Source: QWOP01 sp003669605 (GTDB taxonomy: Bacteria > Planctomycetota > Planctomycetia > Pirellulales > UBA1268). Taken from it: a stretch of 64,000 bases of DNA. Position 1 is the first letter of the stretch. Each line of letters begins with the position of its first letter. Shown here piece by piece: positions 9,801 through 18,447 of the stretch. The translations under genes were made by a program, and so were the position numbers. The DNA lies in contig CANKIK010000003.1 of assembly GCA_947481985.1 (NCBI GenBank), positions 35,874 to 99,873 of the forward strand. The letters run 5' to 3'. A model generated the notes under the pieces. That model had not been told where the DNA came from. It saw only the letters and a program-made list of their open reading frames with translations, and did not search any database.

Positions 9801-9860
9801 AGAGCCGTCGTCACTTGGCCAGAACCGTCGTCACTTGGCCAGAACCGTCGTCACTTGGCC
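9801..9860. repeat. Tandem repeat, 20-base unit, three copies, spanning a stop codon
   Basis: Unit AGAACCGTCGTCACTTGGCC at 9801-9820 (one mismatch), 9821-9840 and 9841-9860. The copy at 9841-9860 contains the TGA stop of the minus-strand WD40 gene (9851-9853), so the gene's last codons plus its stop are repeated downstream between it and thiS. Confidence 0.9.
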
Positions 9861-11473
9861 GGAGCGGGGGGATCCTGGAGGAGCGAGATGCGGAACTTGC
9901 CCAGGTTGTGGGTGCCGTCGGCGAACTGCTGGTCGATGGTGAACAGGAGAACGCTTCCCGCGGGCAGGACCACATCAGGAGCCAACTCAAACATCACGGA
10001 GTGGTCCTTGCCCACCTCCGGGGAGATTGCCCAGCCAGATTCAGGGTTGTCGTCGAGGGTGGCGGCGGCCTCATAGCCCCCCTGCTCGAAATCGGCCTTG
10101 GCGGTCGCGAACTTGACGGCATTGGGAGCGTCGGCGGCCCCCGGGGCACCGGAATTGAGCGCGAACCGGCTGACGACCAGATTCCCGTTGCCCGCGCGGC
10201 CCGGCCCCATCGCCGGCAGGCTGGGATCGGCAAGGGCGTCGAGCTTCACGGCCTTGACCGCACCCCCTGCCGGCACCACGGCCTTGAGCGTGTAGCTGTC
10301 CTTGGCGAGGTTGCCTGTCACCACCACCACGCCGTCGGCGGCGATCGCGGCAGTCGCTCCAGCGGAACTGGCGAATTCACTCGGCACCAGCGCCACGAGC
10401 ACCGGCACGGCCGGGGCGGGGGGGGGTGGCAGCGGTACCAACTGCGGCTCGGGCACCGGCACGATCCGGCCGCCGGTATGGCTGCCGACGAACATCGTCT
10501 TCCCATCTGGCGCCACCGCCAGGCACCACACACTCGACTTCGCCACCCCCTCAGGATGGGCCGGGCCAAACTGCTCGGCCTTCGTCGCCACATCCCAAAA
10601 CTTCACAGCACCGTCGAGGCTCGCGGTCGCCAAGCGGGTGTTGTCGGGGGTGAAGGCGATGCTCGTCACCCAATCCTTGTGACCGGCAAGCGTGCCATGT
10701 TCCTTGGAGTCGGCCGTGTTCCAGATCTTCACCAACCGGTCGGCCCCGGCGGTGGCGAGTTTCGAGCCGTCGGGGGAATAGGCCACAGCCCACAGCGAGT
10801 CGCCGTGCCCTTCGAGTTTGCCCTTCTCAGTGCCGCCGGCGACGTCCCACAACTTGACGATCTTGTCGCCGCCGCCAGTGGCGAGGGTGGCTCCGTCGGG
10901 AGAGAAGGCGATGCTCGTCACCGGCCCGCCGTGGGCGGCGATCGTGCGGACTTCGTTGTTGTTGGCGGTGTCCCAGACGACCACCGTGCCATCCTCCCCC
11001 GCCGTGGCCAGTTTGGTGCCATCGGGGGAGAAGTCGAGCGAACGCACCCAGCCCTTGTGTTTCTTGAGATCGGCCTTGAGGGCCCGGCCCGGGAGGTCCC
11101 AGAGCTTCACCAGCCCGTCGTAGCCGGCCGTGGCGGCGAGCTTCCCGTCTCCGGAGGCCTTGATGGCCCACACGGCGGTGGGATGGCCAGCCAGTTCGCC
11201 GGCCCGATTGCCATCGGCCGGATTCCAGATCGTCGCATCACCGGGACGGTAGAGGAGGCTTTCGCCGCCGGAGGTGAGGAGCTGGCCACCGTCATTGGTG
11301 TAGTCGGCGGCGATCACCCAGCGGGTGAGGGCAGCGAGATTCGCCGCCGGAGCGGGGGGGACTGCGTCTTGAGCGCGAGCCGCGGACAACCCCGCCAGTC
11401 CGAGCAATCCCGCACACAGCGACAACGCCCACAGCGCGGCACACGGGAGAAGAGAGGGACGGCAGCGAATCAT
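9851..11473 (-). CDS. Secreted WD40-repeat protein
   Basis: A 540-residue protein with a signal peptide (LWALSLCAGLLGLAGLSAARAQ, cut near residue 35) and a run of about seven WD40 blades from residue ~60 to ~350. Repeated units of the type GHPTAVWAIKASGDGKLAATAGYDGLVKLWD recur roughly every 42 residues with clear D-x-x-V-K-L/I-W-D ends. The C-terminal ~180 residues (after a Pro-rich linker) form a separate beta-rich domain ending AGSVLLFTIDQQF...LGKFRISL, a pattern seen at the ends of planctomycete WD40/DUF1553-type proteins. Probably a periplasmic or surface scaffold; partner unknown. thiS lies 68 bases downstream, so they may share a transcript, but a functional link is doubtful. Confidence 0.87.
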   Translation of the reverse strand: MIRCRPSLLPCAALWALSLCAGLLGLAGLSAARAQDAVPPAPAANLAALTRWVIAADYTNDGGQLLTSGGESLLYRPGDATIWNPADGNRAGELAGHPTAVWAIKASGDGKLAATAGYDGLVKLWDLPGRALKADLKKHKGWVRSLDFSPDGTKLATAGEDGTVVVWDTANNNEVRTIAAHGGPVTSIAFSPDGATLATGGGDKIVKLWDVAGGTEKGKLEGHGDSLWAVAYSPDGSKLATAGADRLVKIWNTADSKEHGTLAGHKDWVTSIAFTPDNTRLATASLDGAVKFWDVATKAEQFGPAHPEGVAKSSVWCLAVAPDGKTMFVGSHTGGRIVPVPEPQLVPLPPPPAPAVPVLVALVPSEFASSAGATAAIAADGVVVVTGNLAKDSYTLKAVVPAGGAVKAVKLDALADPSLPAMGPGRAGNGNLVVSRFALNSGAPGAADAPNAVKFATAKADFEQGGYEAAATLDDNPESGWAISPEVGKDHSVMFELAPDVVLPAGSVLLFTIDQQFADGTHNLGKFRISLLQDPPAPAK

Positions 11474-11585
11474 GGATCGGCTCCTCTGTCTGGATACTCA
11501 AAGTGGCTGAACGTGCAGTCACCGGCGACGGGTCGTGACGGGGGCCGGCAGCGCCCTTCCACCCCCCCACGCCATCGCGGTGAAG

Positions 11586-11616
11586 AGTATAGTTTGCCAG
11601 CCCCCCCCAATTCCAA
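11586..11616 (-). promoter_or_regulatory. Possible promoter of the WD40 gene
   Basis: On the minus strand TATACT (11591-11586) is preceded by TTGGAA (11616-11611) at 19-base spacing, longer than ideal. It would give a leader of about 105 bases before the start at 11473. Confidence 0.4.
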
Positions 11617-11670
11617 CCGCGCCCGGGAAGGATACCCCCGGGTTGCTCTTCTTCAGTTTCCCCGCAAAGG

Positions 11671-13419
11671 ATGCCTCGCGCCATGGCCGCCTCCGACCGC
11701 TCGAAGTCCAAAGTTCCGTCCAAAACCACAGGCCAGGGACCCGCCGGCAGAGGGAAGGCCAAGGGGGGAAAACAACGCGACTGTGTGCTCGTGGCCAGCG
11801 GCGACCTCCGTGAGGAGGCCAATCGGGCCTGCTGGCCGGCGCAAAAGCAGATGGAGGCCGAGTTGGCGAAAGCCTTCGCCGCCGCCGGTTGCAACCTCGT
11901 CCGTGGCCACTCCCCGTCGAAATCCCGCGGCCACGGCTTTATCGCCAGCGCCCGCGAGGGGCTCGACGCCTTCGCCGCCATCGATCCCCAGGCGCCGCTT
12001 GTGGTCGCCGAGGCGGTGTGGCAGTACTCCAACCACGTTCTGCCGGGATTGTGCACGCACGCCGGTCCGATCCTCACCGTCGCCAATTGGTCGGGGCAGT
12101 GGCCGGGGCTGGTGGGAATGCTCAATCTCAATGGCTCGCTCACCAAGGCCGGTGTCCCCTACGCCACCCTGTGGGCCGACGACTTCTCTGCCCCGAGTTT
12201 CCAGCGGCATCTGCAGTCTTGGCTCGAGACGGGGAAAGTGGACCACGACACCAGTCATGTCGTGCCGCTGGCAAAGGTGACGCTGCCGGCGAAGCTCGCG
12301 CACGTAGGGGCTGCCATCGCCTCCGACCTGCGGAAGCGCAAGGCGCTGATGGGTGTCTTCGACGAGGGCTGCATGGGGATGTACAACGCCATCATCCCCG
12401 ACCGTCTCCTCCATGCCACGGGGGTCTTCAAGGAGCGACTCAGCCAAAGCGCTCTGTACCACGAGACGATGCAGGTCTCCGAGGCCGAGGCCCGCGAGGT
12501 GCTTCGCTGGCTGGAGAATGCCGGCATGACCTTCCATTTCGGCAAGGACGAGGCCACCCATCTGACTCGCGCGCAGGTGCTCATGCAGTGCCGGATGTAC
12601 GTCGCGACGCTGCGGATCGCGGATCGCTTCGGCTGCGATCTGGTCGGCATCCAGTACCAACAGGGTCTCAAGGACCTGCTCCCGGCGAGTGATCTGGTGG
12701 AAGGGATGCTCAACGATTCGAAACGCCCTCCGGTCTGCGCGGTGGGATCGACCAAGCCGATCTTCAAAGGCAAACCGCTGACGCACTTCAACGAGGTCGA
12801 TGAGTGCGCCGGTCTCGACGGTCTGCTGACGTCGCGCGTCCATGAGGCGCTCGGTGAACCGACCGAGAACACGCTCCACGACATCCGCTGGGGCGACTGG
12901 GATCAGTCGCACTCCACCGATCAGTGGGTGTGGGTGTTCGAGATCTCGGGGGGGGCCCCGCCGGCACATTTCATCGGGGGCTGGAAGGGGGCCGAAGGGC
13001 ACCGCCAACCGCCGATGTACTTCCGGCTCGGCGGCTCGACGCTCGCCGGCGTCAGCAAGCCCGGCGAGATCGTCTGGAGCCGGATCTGGGTCGATGGCAC
13101 TGGCGCCACCGAGAAGTTGTGCATGGACATCGGCCGCGCGGGGGTCGTGAGGCTCCCCGAGGAGGAGACACGGCGGCGGCTGGAGTCGACGACCAAGCAG
13201 TGGCCGATCATGCATGCAGTGACGTACGGAGTCTCCCGCGACCAGATGATGGCCCGCCACAAGGCCAATCATGTCCAGGTGGCCTACGCCACAGACGCCG
13301 CCGCGGCCGACCGCTGCGCCTTGGCGAAAGCGGCGGCCGCTCGAGACCTCGGAATTGAGGTCCATTTCTGCGGCACGCGGGCTGCTGGCGGGGCGGCGAG
13401 CAGTCGCTGGGACGCCTAA
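11671..13419 (+). CDS. L-fucose/L-arabinose isomerase-like protein
   Basis: A 582-residue protein resembling the fucose isomerase family (ketol isomerases of L-fucose, L-arabinose and related sugars). A basic low-complexity N-terminus (~40 residues) precedes DCVLVASGDLREEANRACWPAQ. The middle has SGQWPGLVGMLNLNGSL, RKALMGVFDEGCMGMYNAI and DLVGIQYQQGLKDLLPASDL, and the C-terminal part has GDWDQSHSTDQWVWVFEISG. These match the layout of planctomycete proteins annotated as fucose isomerase; metal ligands would be acidic residues in MGVFDEGCMG and the HDIRWGDWD region, but I cannot confirm activity. ATGs at 11671 and 11683 are both possible; the purine-rich AAAGG is better spaced for the second. 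A FGGY sugar kinase lies 3 kb further on, so sugar catabolism is a reasonable inference. Confidence 0.78.
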   Translation: MPRAMAASDRSKSKVPSKTTGQGPAGRGKAKGGKQRDCVLVASGDLREEANRACWPAQKQMEAELAKAFAAAGCNLVRGHSPSKSRGHGFIASAREGLDAFAAIDPQAPLVVAEAVWQYSNHVLPGLCTHAGPILTVANWSGQWPGLVGMLNLNGSLTKAGVPYATLWADDFSAPSFQRHLQSWLETGKVDHDTSHVVPLAKVTLPAKLAHVGAAIASDLRKRKALMGVFDEGCMGMYNAIIPDRLLHATGVFKERLSQSALYHETMQVSEAEAREVLRWLENAGMTFHFGKDEATHLTRAQVLMQCRMYVATLRIADRFGCDLVGIQYQQGLKDLLPASDLVEGMLNDSKRPPVCAVGSTKPIFKGKPLTHFNEVDECAGLDGLLTSRVHEALGEPTENTLHDIRWGDWDQSHSTDQWVWVFEISGGAPPAHFIGGWKGAEGHRQPPMYFRLGGSTLAGVSKPGEIVWSRIWVDGTGATEKLCMDIGRAGVVRLPEEETRRRLESTTKQWPIMHAVTYGVSRDQMMARHKANHVQVAYATDAAAADRCALAKAAAARDLGIEVHFCGTRAAGGAASSRWDA

Positions 13420-13431
13420 GGCGCATCGTTT

Positions 13432-16068
13432 TCAAAAGACGGGCAGGATCCACGCCCCGCCTGCCGCTCTCGCAGTCAACGTGACCCCAGCGATCTTCAC
13501 CGTGGGATTGTCGAGGCGATGGACCTGCACCTCGCCGGCTGATACCGAGTAGAGGAAGTCGCCGATCCGCACCCCGCGTTCGACGGCGCTTTCGTGGCTG
13601 ATCTCGCCGAGGAGCGTGAATGCACCGTCGGCGGCTAGATCGACCCGGAAGACCACCAATCCAGTGCTGTTGCTCCACCAATCCCCCTGCTGCACCGGGA
13701 GGGTGAGGATCCCCTGCTCCGGGAACCAGGCCAGCGCGTGATGATCCCACAGTGCACTCGACCACGACTGCCAGCCATCCCCGGCAAACGTGTAGGTCGA
13801 CACCCGCCGCGGGCTGGCCGGATTGCCGACATCGAACACCGAGAGTTGCAGGCCCTGGACGCGGCCGGTGGCCGGATCGACGTCGCGGCCGATGCCGAGG
13901 AGATGGGTGGCATCGAGGGGCTGGAGGTAGGAGGAGTACCCGGGGACCTTCAGCTCACCCACCACCTGCGGACGGGTGGGGTCGGCCAAGTCGATGACAA
14001 ACAGCGGGTCAACCAGCCGGAACGTACTCACGTAGGCGACGTCACCAACGAACCGGCTGGAGTAGATCCGCTCCCCAGGAGCGAGATTCTTGACGGCCCC
14101 AACGGTGACGAGGTTGCCACCGGTCTCCCCGAGCACGAACACGCCGCTGGAGGAATTGGTGGCGTTCCAGTCTCCGCCGCTGCCCCAGTTGGTAGTCGCC
14201 ACCCGGAGGAGCCCGTCGTACTCATCGAGCGAGAATTGATCGAGGGTCATCCCGGGCACCGCGCCCATCGACACCAGCGGCACTCCTTCAACATCAAGAG
14301 CGAAGTGGTAGATGTTCGTCGTCAGCCCGTTGTCCCGCGAGTCCCACCAACTACCCCAGTTCGTGGCCGAGACATAGAGGCCCGTCGTCGAGGCGTAGAC
14401 GGTCCCCGAGACCCCGGCCACGCTTGTCAACGATTCCGGCCCCGCCGTGTCGTCGGTGATATCGAACTCGACGACCGCGAGCATGGTGGCCGACTGAGAT
14501 TTGACGGGAACGTAGGTATGGTCGACGGTGGCGAGGGAGCCGGAGGAGGTCTCACCAGAGGCTGCGGTGACGGTGTAGGTCGGCAGGGCATGGTCGGTCC
14601 ACGCCTTCTCGAGCCGGGCCCGGTAGGCCGCCGCGTCCTCGTAGACATACTGCTGCCCACCGGCAGGCCAGATCAGCTCGATCGGGGGGAGGATCGTCGT
14701 GACTATTCCATCGGCATCGGTGAAACTCACCGGGTCGGCGGTGAACGGCGGGGTCGGATTGCCGTCGGTGCCCCCCACTGGCAGCAGCGCCGGCGCGGGG
14801 ATGTCGAGGTTGTCCTGGGCGACGACGAACACGCGGCCATCGATCTCGCGGGCGTCGACGAGCCAGCCGTCGAGGACCGTCTTCTCAAGCACCTGCGGAT
14901 GGAATCCATCCGTGACGTCAATCACAGTCACGATCACCTGCGATTGCCACTGCCCGCCCCCCCACCATCCAAACCTCCCGATCGAGGGCTGCGTCCCGCC
15001 GTCGGTGGCGGAAGTCGTCCAGCGGTTGTCCTGCGAGATGACTGTCAACCGGCTGCCGCTGAGGAACAGCGACCGCTCGTCGCCGTCGACCGCGATGTGG
15101 CTCGCGAGTGCGAGTGCGTCGGCGGGCCAGGCACTGACGATGTCGACCCCATCACCGGCCAGCAGGTAGAGCGCTCGGCCGTCGGTCTTGACGATGTCGC
15201 CCTCTTCGACCCCAGCGACCTGATTGTTGGTCCCGGAGAAGTCGGTCGGTGCCGACGTCGGGACAATGCCATCCTGGCGGGACATATACGCAATCGGCCA
15301 CCACGAGACCGTCTGGCCGAGTTGCCCTCCCCACTGTGCCATGGCGGCGTCGATGTACCAGTTCTTCAGCTGTTCGTCGCTGGTCACCGTGCGGAGCGGG
15401 TTGGTGCTCTCGTTGCCGATCAGCGTCTCGCCGCGGTCGAGCCGCGCGCTGTCGGTGCCCTGGATCCCGTAGAGACGGTCGATCCCGGCCCCGCCCACCA
15501 GCCTGTTCTTCCCGGCGCCGCCGCGGATGGTGTCGGCCCCTGAGTTGCCGTAGAGGTCGTCGTTGCCTCCGCCCCCCACCAGCGAGTCGTCCCCGACCCC
15601 CCCCTCGATCGTGTCACCGCCATCACCGCCGTTGAGCACGTCCTTCCCAGGACCACCTTCGATATGGTCGGCGGCATTGCCCCCTTGAATGATGTCGTTG
15701 CCCTGTCCACCGACCAGCCAGGTGCGGATCTTTGTGTTGCCGGGGAGGTCGATGGTGATCGTGTCGTCGCCGCGGCCACCGAAGACCTGGATCACGCGCA
15801 CCGCCGACTCGCGGCGGGTGCCGACCACCGTCCCGTTGACAACGGCCCGGATTCGCGAGGCATCAATCGGATCACGGTCGACGATGATCGTGTCATCGAA
15901 GTGCCCGTGGACATGGTCTCCGGTGATCCGCCACACAGCGGTGGCCACATCCGCCGCCATCGGCTGCCGGGCCTCCAGCCGCTCGAAAGAAGGAAGGGGT
16001 CGGGCGGCTCGGTCACGCTGCAGAGAACGGCGCCGACGGCTGGGGCTGGGCATGGGCTTCCTTCGCAC
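13432..16068 (-). CDS. Secreted beta-propeller protein with RTX-like calcium repeats
   Basis: An 878-residue secreted protein. The very basic N-terminus followed by FERLEARQPMAAD matches the ERLE-R/LLA type motif at the N-terminus of planctomycete extracellular proteins (Pfam Planc_extracel-like). About nine RTX-like nonapeptides follow at residues ~115-205 (GGQGNDIIQ, GGPGKDVLN, GGVGDDSLV, GGGGNDDLY and similar), predicted to bind calcium. The rest (~260-865) resembles the Beta_propel family (PF09826-like), with KTDGRALYLLAGDGVDIVSAWP near its start and LHPLDAT/LLGIGRDVD-type blades later. No lytic active site is visible. Its 3' end is 12 bases from the convergent fucose-isomerase-like gene, so the two must share a termination zone. 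Confidence 0.85.
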   Translation of the reverse strand: MRRKPMPSPSRRRRSLQRDRAARPLPSFERLEARQPMAADVATAVWRITGDHVHGHFDDTIIVDRDPIDASRIRAVVNGTVVGTRRESAVRVIQVFGGRGDDTITIDLPGNTKIRTWLVGGQGNDIIQGGNAADHIEGGPGKDVLNGGDGGDTIEGGVGDDSLVGGGGNDDLYGNSGADTIRGGAGKNRLVGGAGIDRLYGIQGTDSARLDRGETLIGNESTNPLRTVTSDEQLKNWYIDAAMAQWGGQLGQTVSWWPIAYMSRQDGIVPTSAPTDFSGTNNQVAGVEEGDIVKTDGRALYLLAGDGVDIVSAWPADALALASHIAVDGDERSLFLSGSRLTVISQDNRWTTSATDGGTQPSIGRFGWWGGGQWQSQVIVTVIDVTDGFHPQVLEKTVLDGWLVDAREIDGRVFVVAQDNLDIPAPALLPVGGTDGNPTPPFTADPVSFTDADGIVTTILPPIELIWPAGGQQYVYEDAAAYRARLEKAWTDHALPTYTVTAASGETSSGSLATVDHTYVPVKSQSATMLAVVEFDITDDTAGPESLTSVAGVSGTVYASTTGLYVSATNWGSWWDSRDNGLTTNIYHFALDVEGVPLVSMGAVPGMTLDQFSLDEYDGLLRVATTNWGSGGDWNATNSSSGVFVLGETGGNLVTVGAVKNLAPGERIYSSRFVGDVAYVSTFRLVDPLFVIDLADPTRPQVVGELKVPGYSSYLQPLDATHLLGIGRDVDPATGRVQGLQLSVFDVGNPASPRRVSTYTFAGDGWQSWSSALWDHHALAWFPEQGILTLPVQQGDWWSNSTGLVVFRVDLAADGAFTLLGEISHESAVERGVRIGDFLYSVSAGEVQVHRLDNPTVKIAGVTLTARAAGGAWILPVF

Positions 16069-16380
16069 GGATTGGCAAACTGCGACGGGAGACCGAATGC
16101 CCCCTGCCTGCCGCTCCTAATAGGCTAGTGAATGCCTCCGACCACCGCAATATTCGTGGCCGACACGAGCGACTCAGCGCTCAATCGCCTTTCACCAGTT
16201 CGCCGCCCCTCTCCAGCCCTTCGGCCCCTCCCCCTGCCGCGGTATCATCCGGCACGCCCCTCTGGCCTGCTGATCGGCGGGCCAGAGGGGCCGCGAGAGC
16301 TCCCATCGAAGCGCGGATCTGGCTGCGCTCCATCGCTGCACGTAAAAGACTTCCCCTTCGGCACTTCGAGGCACCTCTCC
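16069..16380. other. Divergent intergenic region (312 bases) with one strong hairpin
   Basis: No gene seen. It lies between the divergent beta-propeller and FGGY kinase genes and must hold both promoters; I could not pick a convincing -35/-10 pair. The main structure is the hairpin at 16257-16290. An in-frame upstream extension of the kinase frame to 16132 exists but does not look like FGGY sequence. Confidence 0.6.
16257..16290 (+). other. Hairpin in the leader of the FGGY kinase gene
   Basis: CCCCTCTGGCC (16257-16267) pairs perfectly with GGCCAGAGGGG (16280-16290) across a 12-base loop, 90 bases before the kinase ATG. There is no following T-run, so it is not a standard terminator; a leader or operator role is possible. 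Confidence 0.6.
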
Positions 16381-17952
16381 ATGGATCCCATGCGCAACTC
16401 CGCCGGATCGACCAGCGGCTTTCTCGGCATCGATGCCGGCACGCAGGGCCTGTCGGTGATCTTCACCGACCACCACTTGAAGATCCTCGGCAGCGGCGGG
16501 GCAGGCTACGAGATGGTGCCTGGGCTGTTGCCAGAGTGCTACGAACAAATCCCCGGCGATTGGGAGCGGGCCCTTGGCCTTGCCATGGCAGCCCTCCGCA
16601 AGGATCTCGCCGCCCAGGGGATCCCGCTTGCCGTCGCGGCGATCGGCATCTCCGGGCAGATGCACGGCGAGGTGCTGGCTGATGCCTCTGGTGAATCCCT
16701 CGGCCCAGCGCGGCTGTGGTGCGACGGCCGCAATGAGACGGAAGCAGCGGAGCTCACCGAGCGACTCGGCGTCAAGATGCCCAAGCGGATCACCTCCGCA
16801 CGCTTTTTGTGGACGATCCGTCACCGCCCCGATCTGGCCCGCCGCACCGCCCACCTCACCACCCCGGCCGGCTGGATCGCGAAGCGGCTGACGGGTCAGT
16901 GGCGGCTCGGCATCGGCGACGCCGCCGGGATGTTTCCGATTGACCAGGCGACTCTCGATTACGACCAAACACGTCTGGCCGACTACGACCGCCTCGTCGC
17001 CATCCAACCTGGCGGGCCCTTCCCGCCTTTGGCCGATCTGCTGCCGCGGGTCGCGAAAGCCGGTGAGGATGGGGGCGCGCTCGACTCCCACGGTGCCGCC
17101 CTCCTTGGGTTACCGGTGGGCACTCCCCTTGCGCCAGCCGAGGGAGATCAGCCGGCGGCACTGGCCGGGTCATTGATCGGCACAGCAGGACAGGTGTCGA
17201 TGAGCTTCGGCACCAGTGTCGTCGCCAACTCCGTTGGCGACCGGGCCTTCCAGGGGATCTCCCGCGCGGTCGACCACTTCTGCGCCCCTGACGGCAAGCC
17301 GATCAACATGGTCTGGATCCGCAACGGCACCACGCCGATGAACACCGTCGTCGGCATGTTCGGCCTCGCCGGCGCCGGCACTGGGAGCCACGCCTTTGAA
17401 ACGCTCATGCCGCTGGTGCTGGCCGCGCCGGACGACTGCGGCGGGTTGCTGGCCCTCCCCTTCATGGATGACGAGCCGGGGCTCGGCGTGCAGCGCGGCG
17501 GCACGGCACTCGTGATGGGGCTTTCCGATCGCAATGCCACGCCGGGCAACGTCGCCAAGGCGATGCTCTTGGCGACGATCTTCAATCTCCGTCACGGCAG
17601 TGACTTACTCGCAGCGCAGGGCTATCCGCGGACGGAGATCATTCTTTCTGGAGGACTCACCAAAACCCCCGCACTCGGCCAGATCATCGCCGACGCCTTC
17701 CACACGCCGGTGACGATTCTCTCTGGCGCTGCCGAGGGGAGCGCCTGGGGCGCGGCGCTTTTAGCCGCCTACCGGGCCGCCGTCCTCGCCGGCGACAGCC
17801 GCGACTGGGCGACCTTCCTTGACAGCCATCACTCGGGGCAGCCGACCCGCTTCCTCCCCCGGCCGGCGGCGGTCAAGACGCTCGCCGCCGTCCACTCCCG
17901 CCACCAAAAGCTCCTCGCCGCGCAAGCCGCGCTCGACGCCGCGGCGGGGTGA
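16381..17952 (+). CDS. FGGY-family carbohydrate kinase (xylulokinase-like)
   Basis: A 523-residue sugar kinase, probably xylulose kinase, acting after an aldose isomerase in the cytoplasm. It has both FGGY ATPase lobes: phosphate-1 motif FLGIDAGTQGLSVIFTD near residue 20, the substrate region AIGISGQMHGEV, RLWCDGRNETEA, catalytic Asp region TPLAPAEGDQPAALAGSL (here E-G-D-Q), and the C-terminal EIILSGGLTKTPALGQIIADAF plus GAAEGSAWGAALLA. I set the start at ATG 16381 (MDPMRNS), about 20 residues before the first beta strand; the open frame upstream is not conserved-looking. The stop codon lies inside the first unit of an 18-base tandem repeat. The isomerase-like gene at 11671 may supply its substrate. 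Confidence 0.9.
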   Translation: MDPMRNSAGSTSGFLGIDAGTQGLSVIFTDHHLKILGSGGAGYEMVPGLLPECYEQIPGDWERALGLAMAALRKDLAAQGIPLAVAAIGISGQMHGEVLADASGESLGPARLWCDGRNETEAAELTERLGVKMPKRITSARFLWTIRHRPDLARRTAHLTTPAGWIAKRLTGQWRLGIGDAAGMFPIDQATLDYDQTRLADYDRLVAIQPGGPFPPLADLLPRVAKAGEDGGALDSHGAALLGLPVGTPLAPAEGDQPAALAGSLIGTAGQVSMSFGTSVVANSVGDRAFQGISRAVDHFCAPDGKPINMVWIRNGTTPMNTVVGMFGLAGAGTGSHAFETLMPLVLAAPDDCGGLLALPFMDDEPGLGVQRGGTALVMGLSDRNATPGNVAKAMLLATIFNLRHGSDLLAAQGYPRTEIILSGGLTKTPALGQIIADAFHTPVTILSGAAEGSAWGAALLAAYRAAVLAGDSRDWATFLDSHHSGQPTRFLPRPAAVKTLAAVHSRHQKLLAAQAALDAAAG

Positions 17953-18017
17953 GGCTTCGGGGCGGGGTGAGGCTTCGTGGCGGGGTGAGGCTTCGTGGCG
18001 GGGTGAGGCTTCGGGGC
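17946..18017. repeat. Tandem repeat, 18-base unit, four copies, containing a stop codon
   Basis: GGGGTGAGGCTTCG[G/T]GGC repeated at 17946, 17964, 17982 and 18000 with exact 18-base period. The first copy contains the TGA stop (17950-17952) of the FGGY kinase gene; the later copies repeat it. The last copy runs into the left arm of the inverted repeat at 18013-18144. Confidence 0.92.
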
Positions 18018-18144
18018 GGCCCGTGCTCCGTCGCCGGACGTTCGCTGCGGCCCTCCATGGCCTCCGCTCTCTCCGCGCCGCCTGTGCTCCGCCCTCCGGG
18101 CTGCGCTTGCCGGCGAGGCCGGCTCCCGGAGCACGGGCCGCCCC
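18013..18144. repeat. 132-base element bounded by perfect 17-base inverted repeats
   Basis: GGGGCGGCCCGTGCTCC (18013-18029) recurs as its exact reverse complement at 18128-18144. The 98-base interior is GC-rich and has no convincing gene. It could be a fold-back element, a structured RNA or an end-of-transcript structure; no target-site duplication was identified. Confidence 0.6.
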
Positions 18145-18222
18145 TCGCTGAAGAGGTGAAATCCCACGGTAAGATGTGAGTGCCAAAACCTCCTTGTCCG
18201 AGTCTCGAAAGCACGCTCCATC

Positions 18223-18447
18223 ATGAACCGAATTACGGTCGACCCGAAGCAGATGAACGGCGTGCCGTGCATTCGTGGGCTTCGTATTCCCGTTGCCACC
18301 GTTGTCGCCATGGTGGCGGAGGGGATGACACCCGACGAGATCCTCCGGAGCTTCCCCGACCTTGAAGCCGAGGATGTCCATGCGTCGCTGCTTTACGCCG
18401 CGGAGGCCGTGCGTGAGCGGGAACTTCCCCTCCGCCATGCGTCATGA
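18223..18447 (+). CDS. DUF433 antitoxin
   Basis: A 74-residue DUF433 protein: ITVDPKQMNGVPCIRGLRIPVATVVAMVAEGMTPDEILRSFPDLEAEDVHASLLYAAE covers nearly the whole chain and is diagnostic. DUF433 proteins have a winged-helix-like DNA-binding fold and are usually the antitoxin partner of DUF5615 PIN-like proteins, exactly as found immediately downstream. The overlap is 4 bases (ATGA, 18444-18447), so the two are co-translated, and the antitoxin probably represses its own promoter. It starts a patch of accessory genes after a repeat-rich, gene-free 270 bases. Confidence 0.92.
   Translation: MNRITVDPKQMNGVPCIRGLRIPVATVVAMVAEGMTPDEILRSFPDLEAEDVHASLLYAAEAVRERELPLRHAS

Noticed and set aside
9815..12280. 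821-codon plus-strand frame opposite the WD40 gene
   Set aside because: Arg/Gly/His-rich translation without domains, antisense to a clear WD40 protein with signal peptide; typical high-GC shadow.
11653..13365. 570-codon minus-strand frame opposite the isomerase-like gene
   Set aside because: Arg/His-rich shadow with no family resemblance.
13738..15543. 601-codon plus-strand frame opposite the beta-propeller gene
   Set aside because: No recognisable motif and low-complexity composition; the minus-strand frame has RTX repeats and propeller blades.
17946..18144. CRISPR-like array
   Set aside because: The units are directly tandem with no spacers between them, and no cas gene is in the window.
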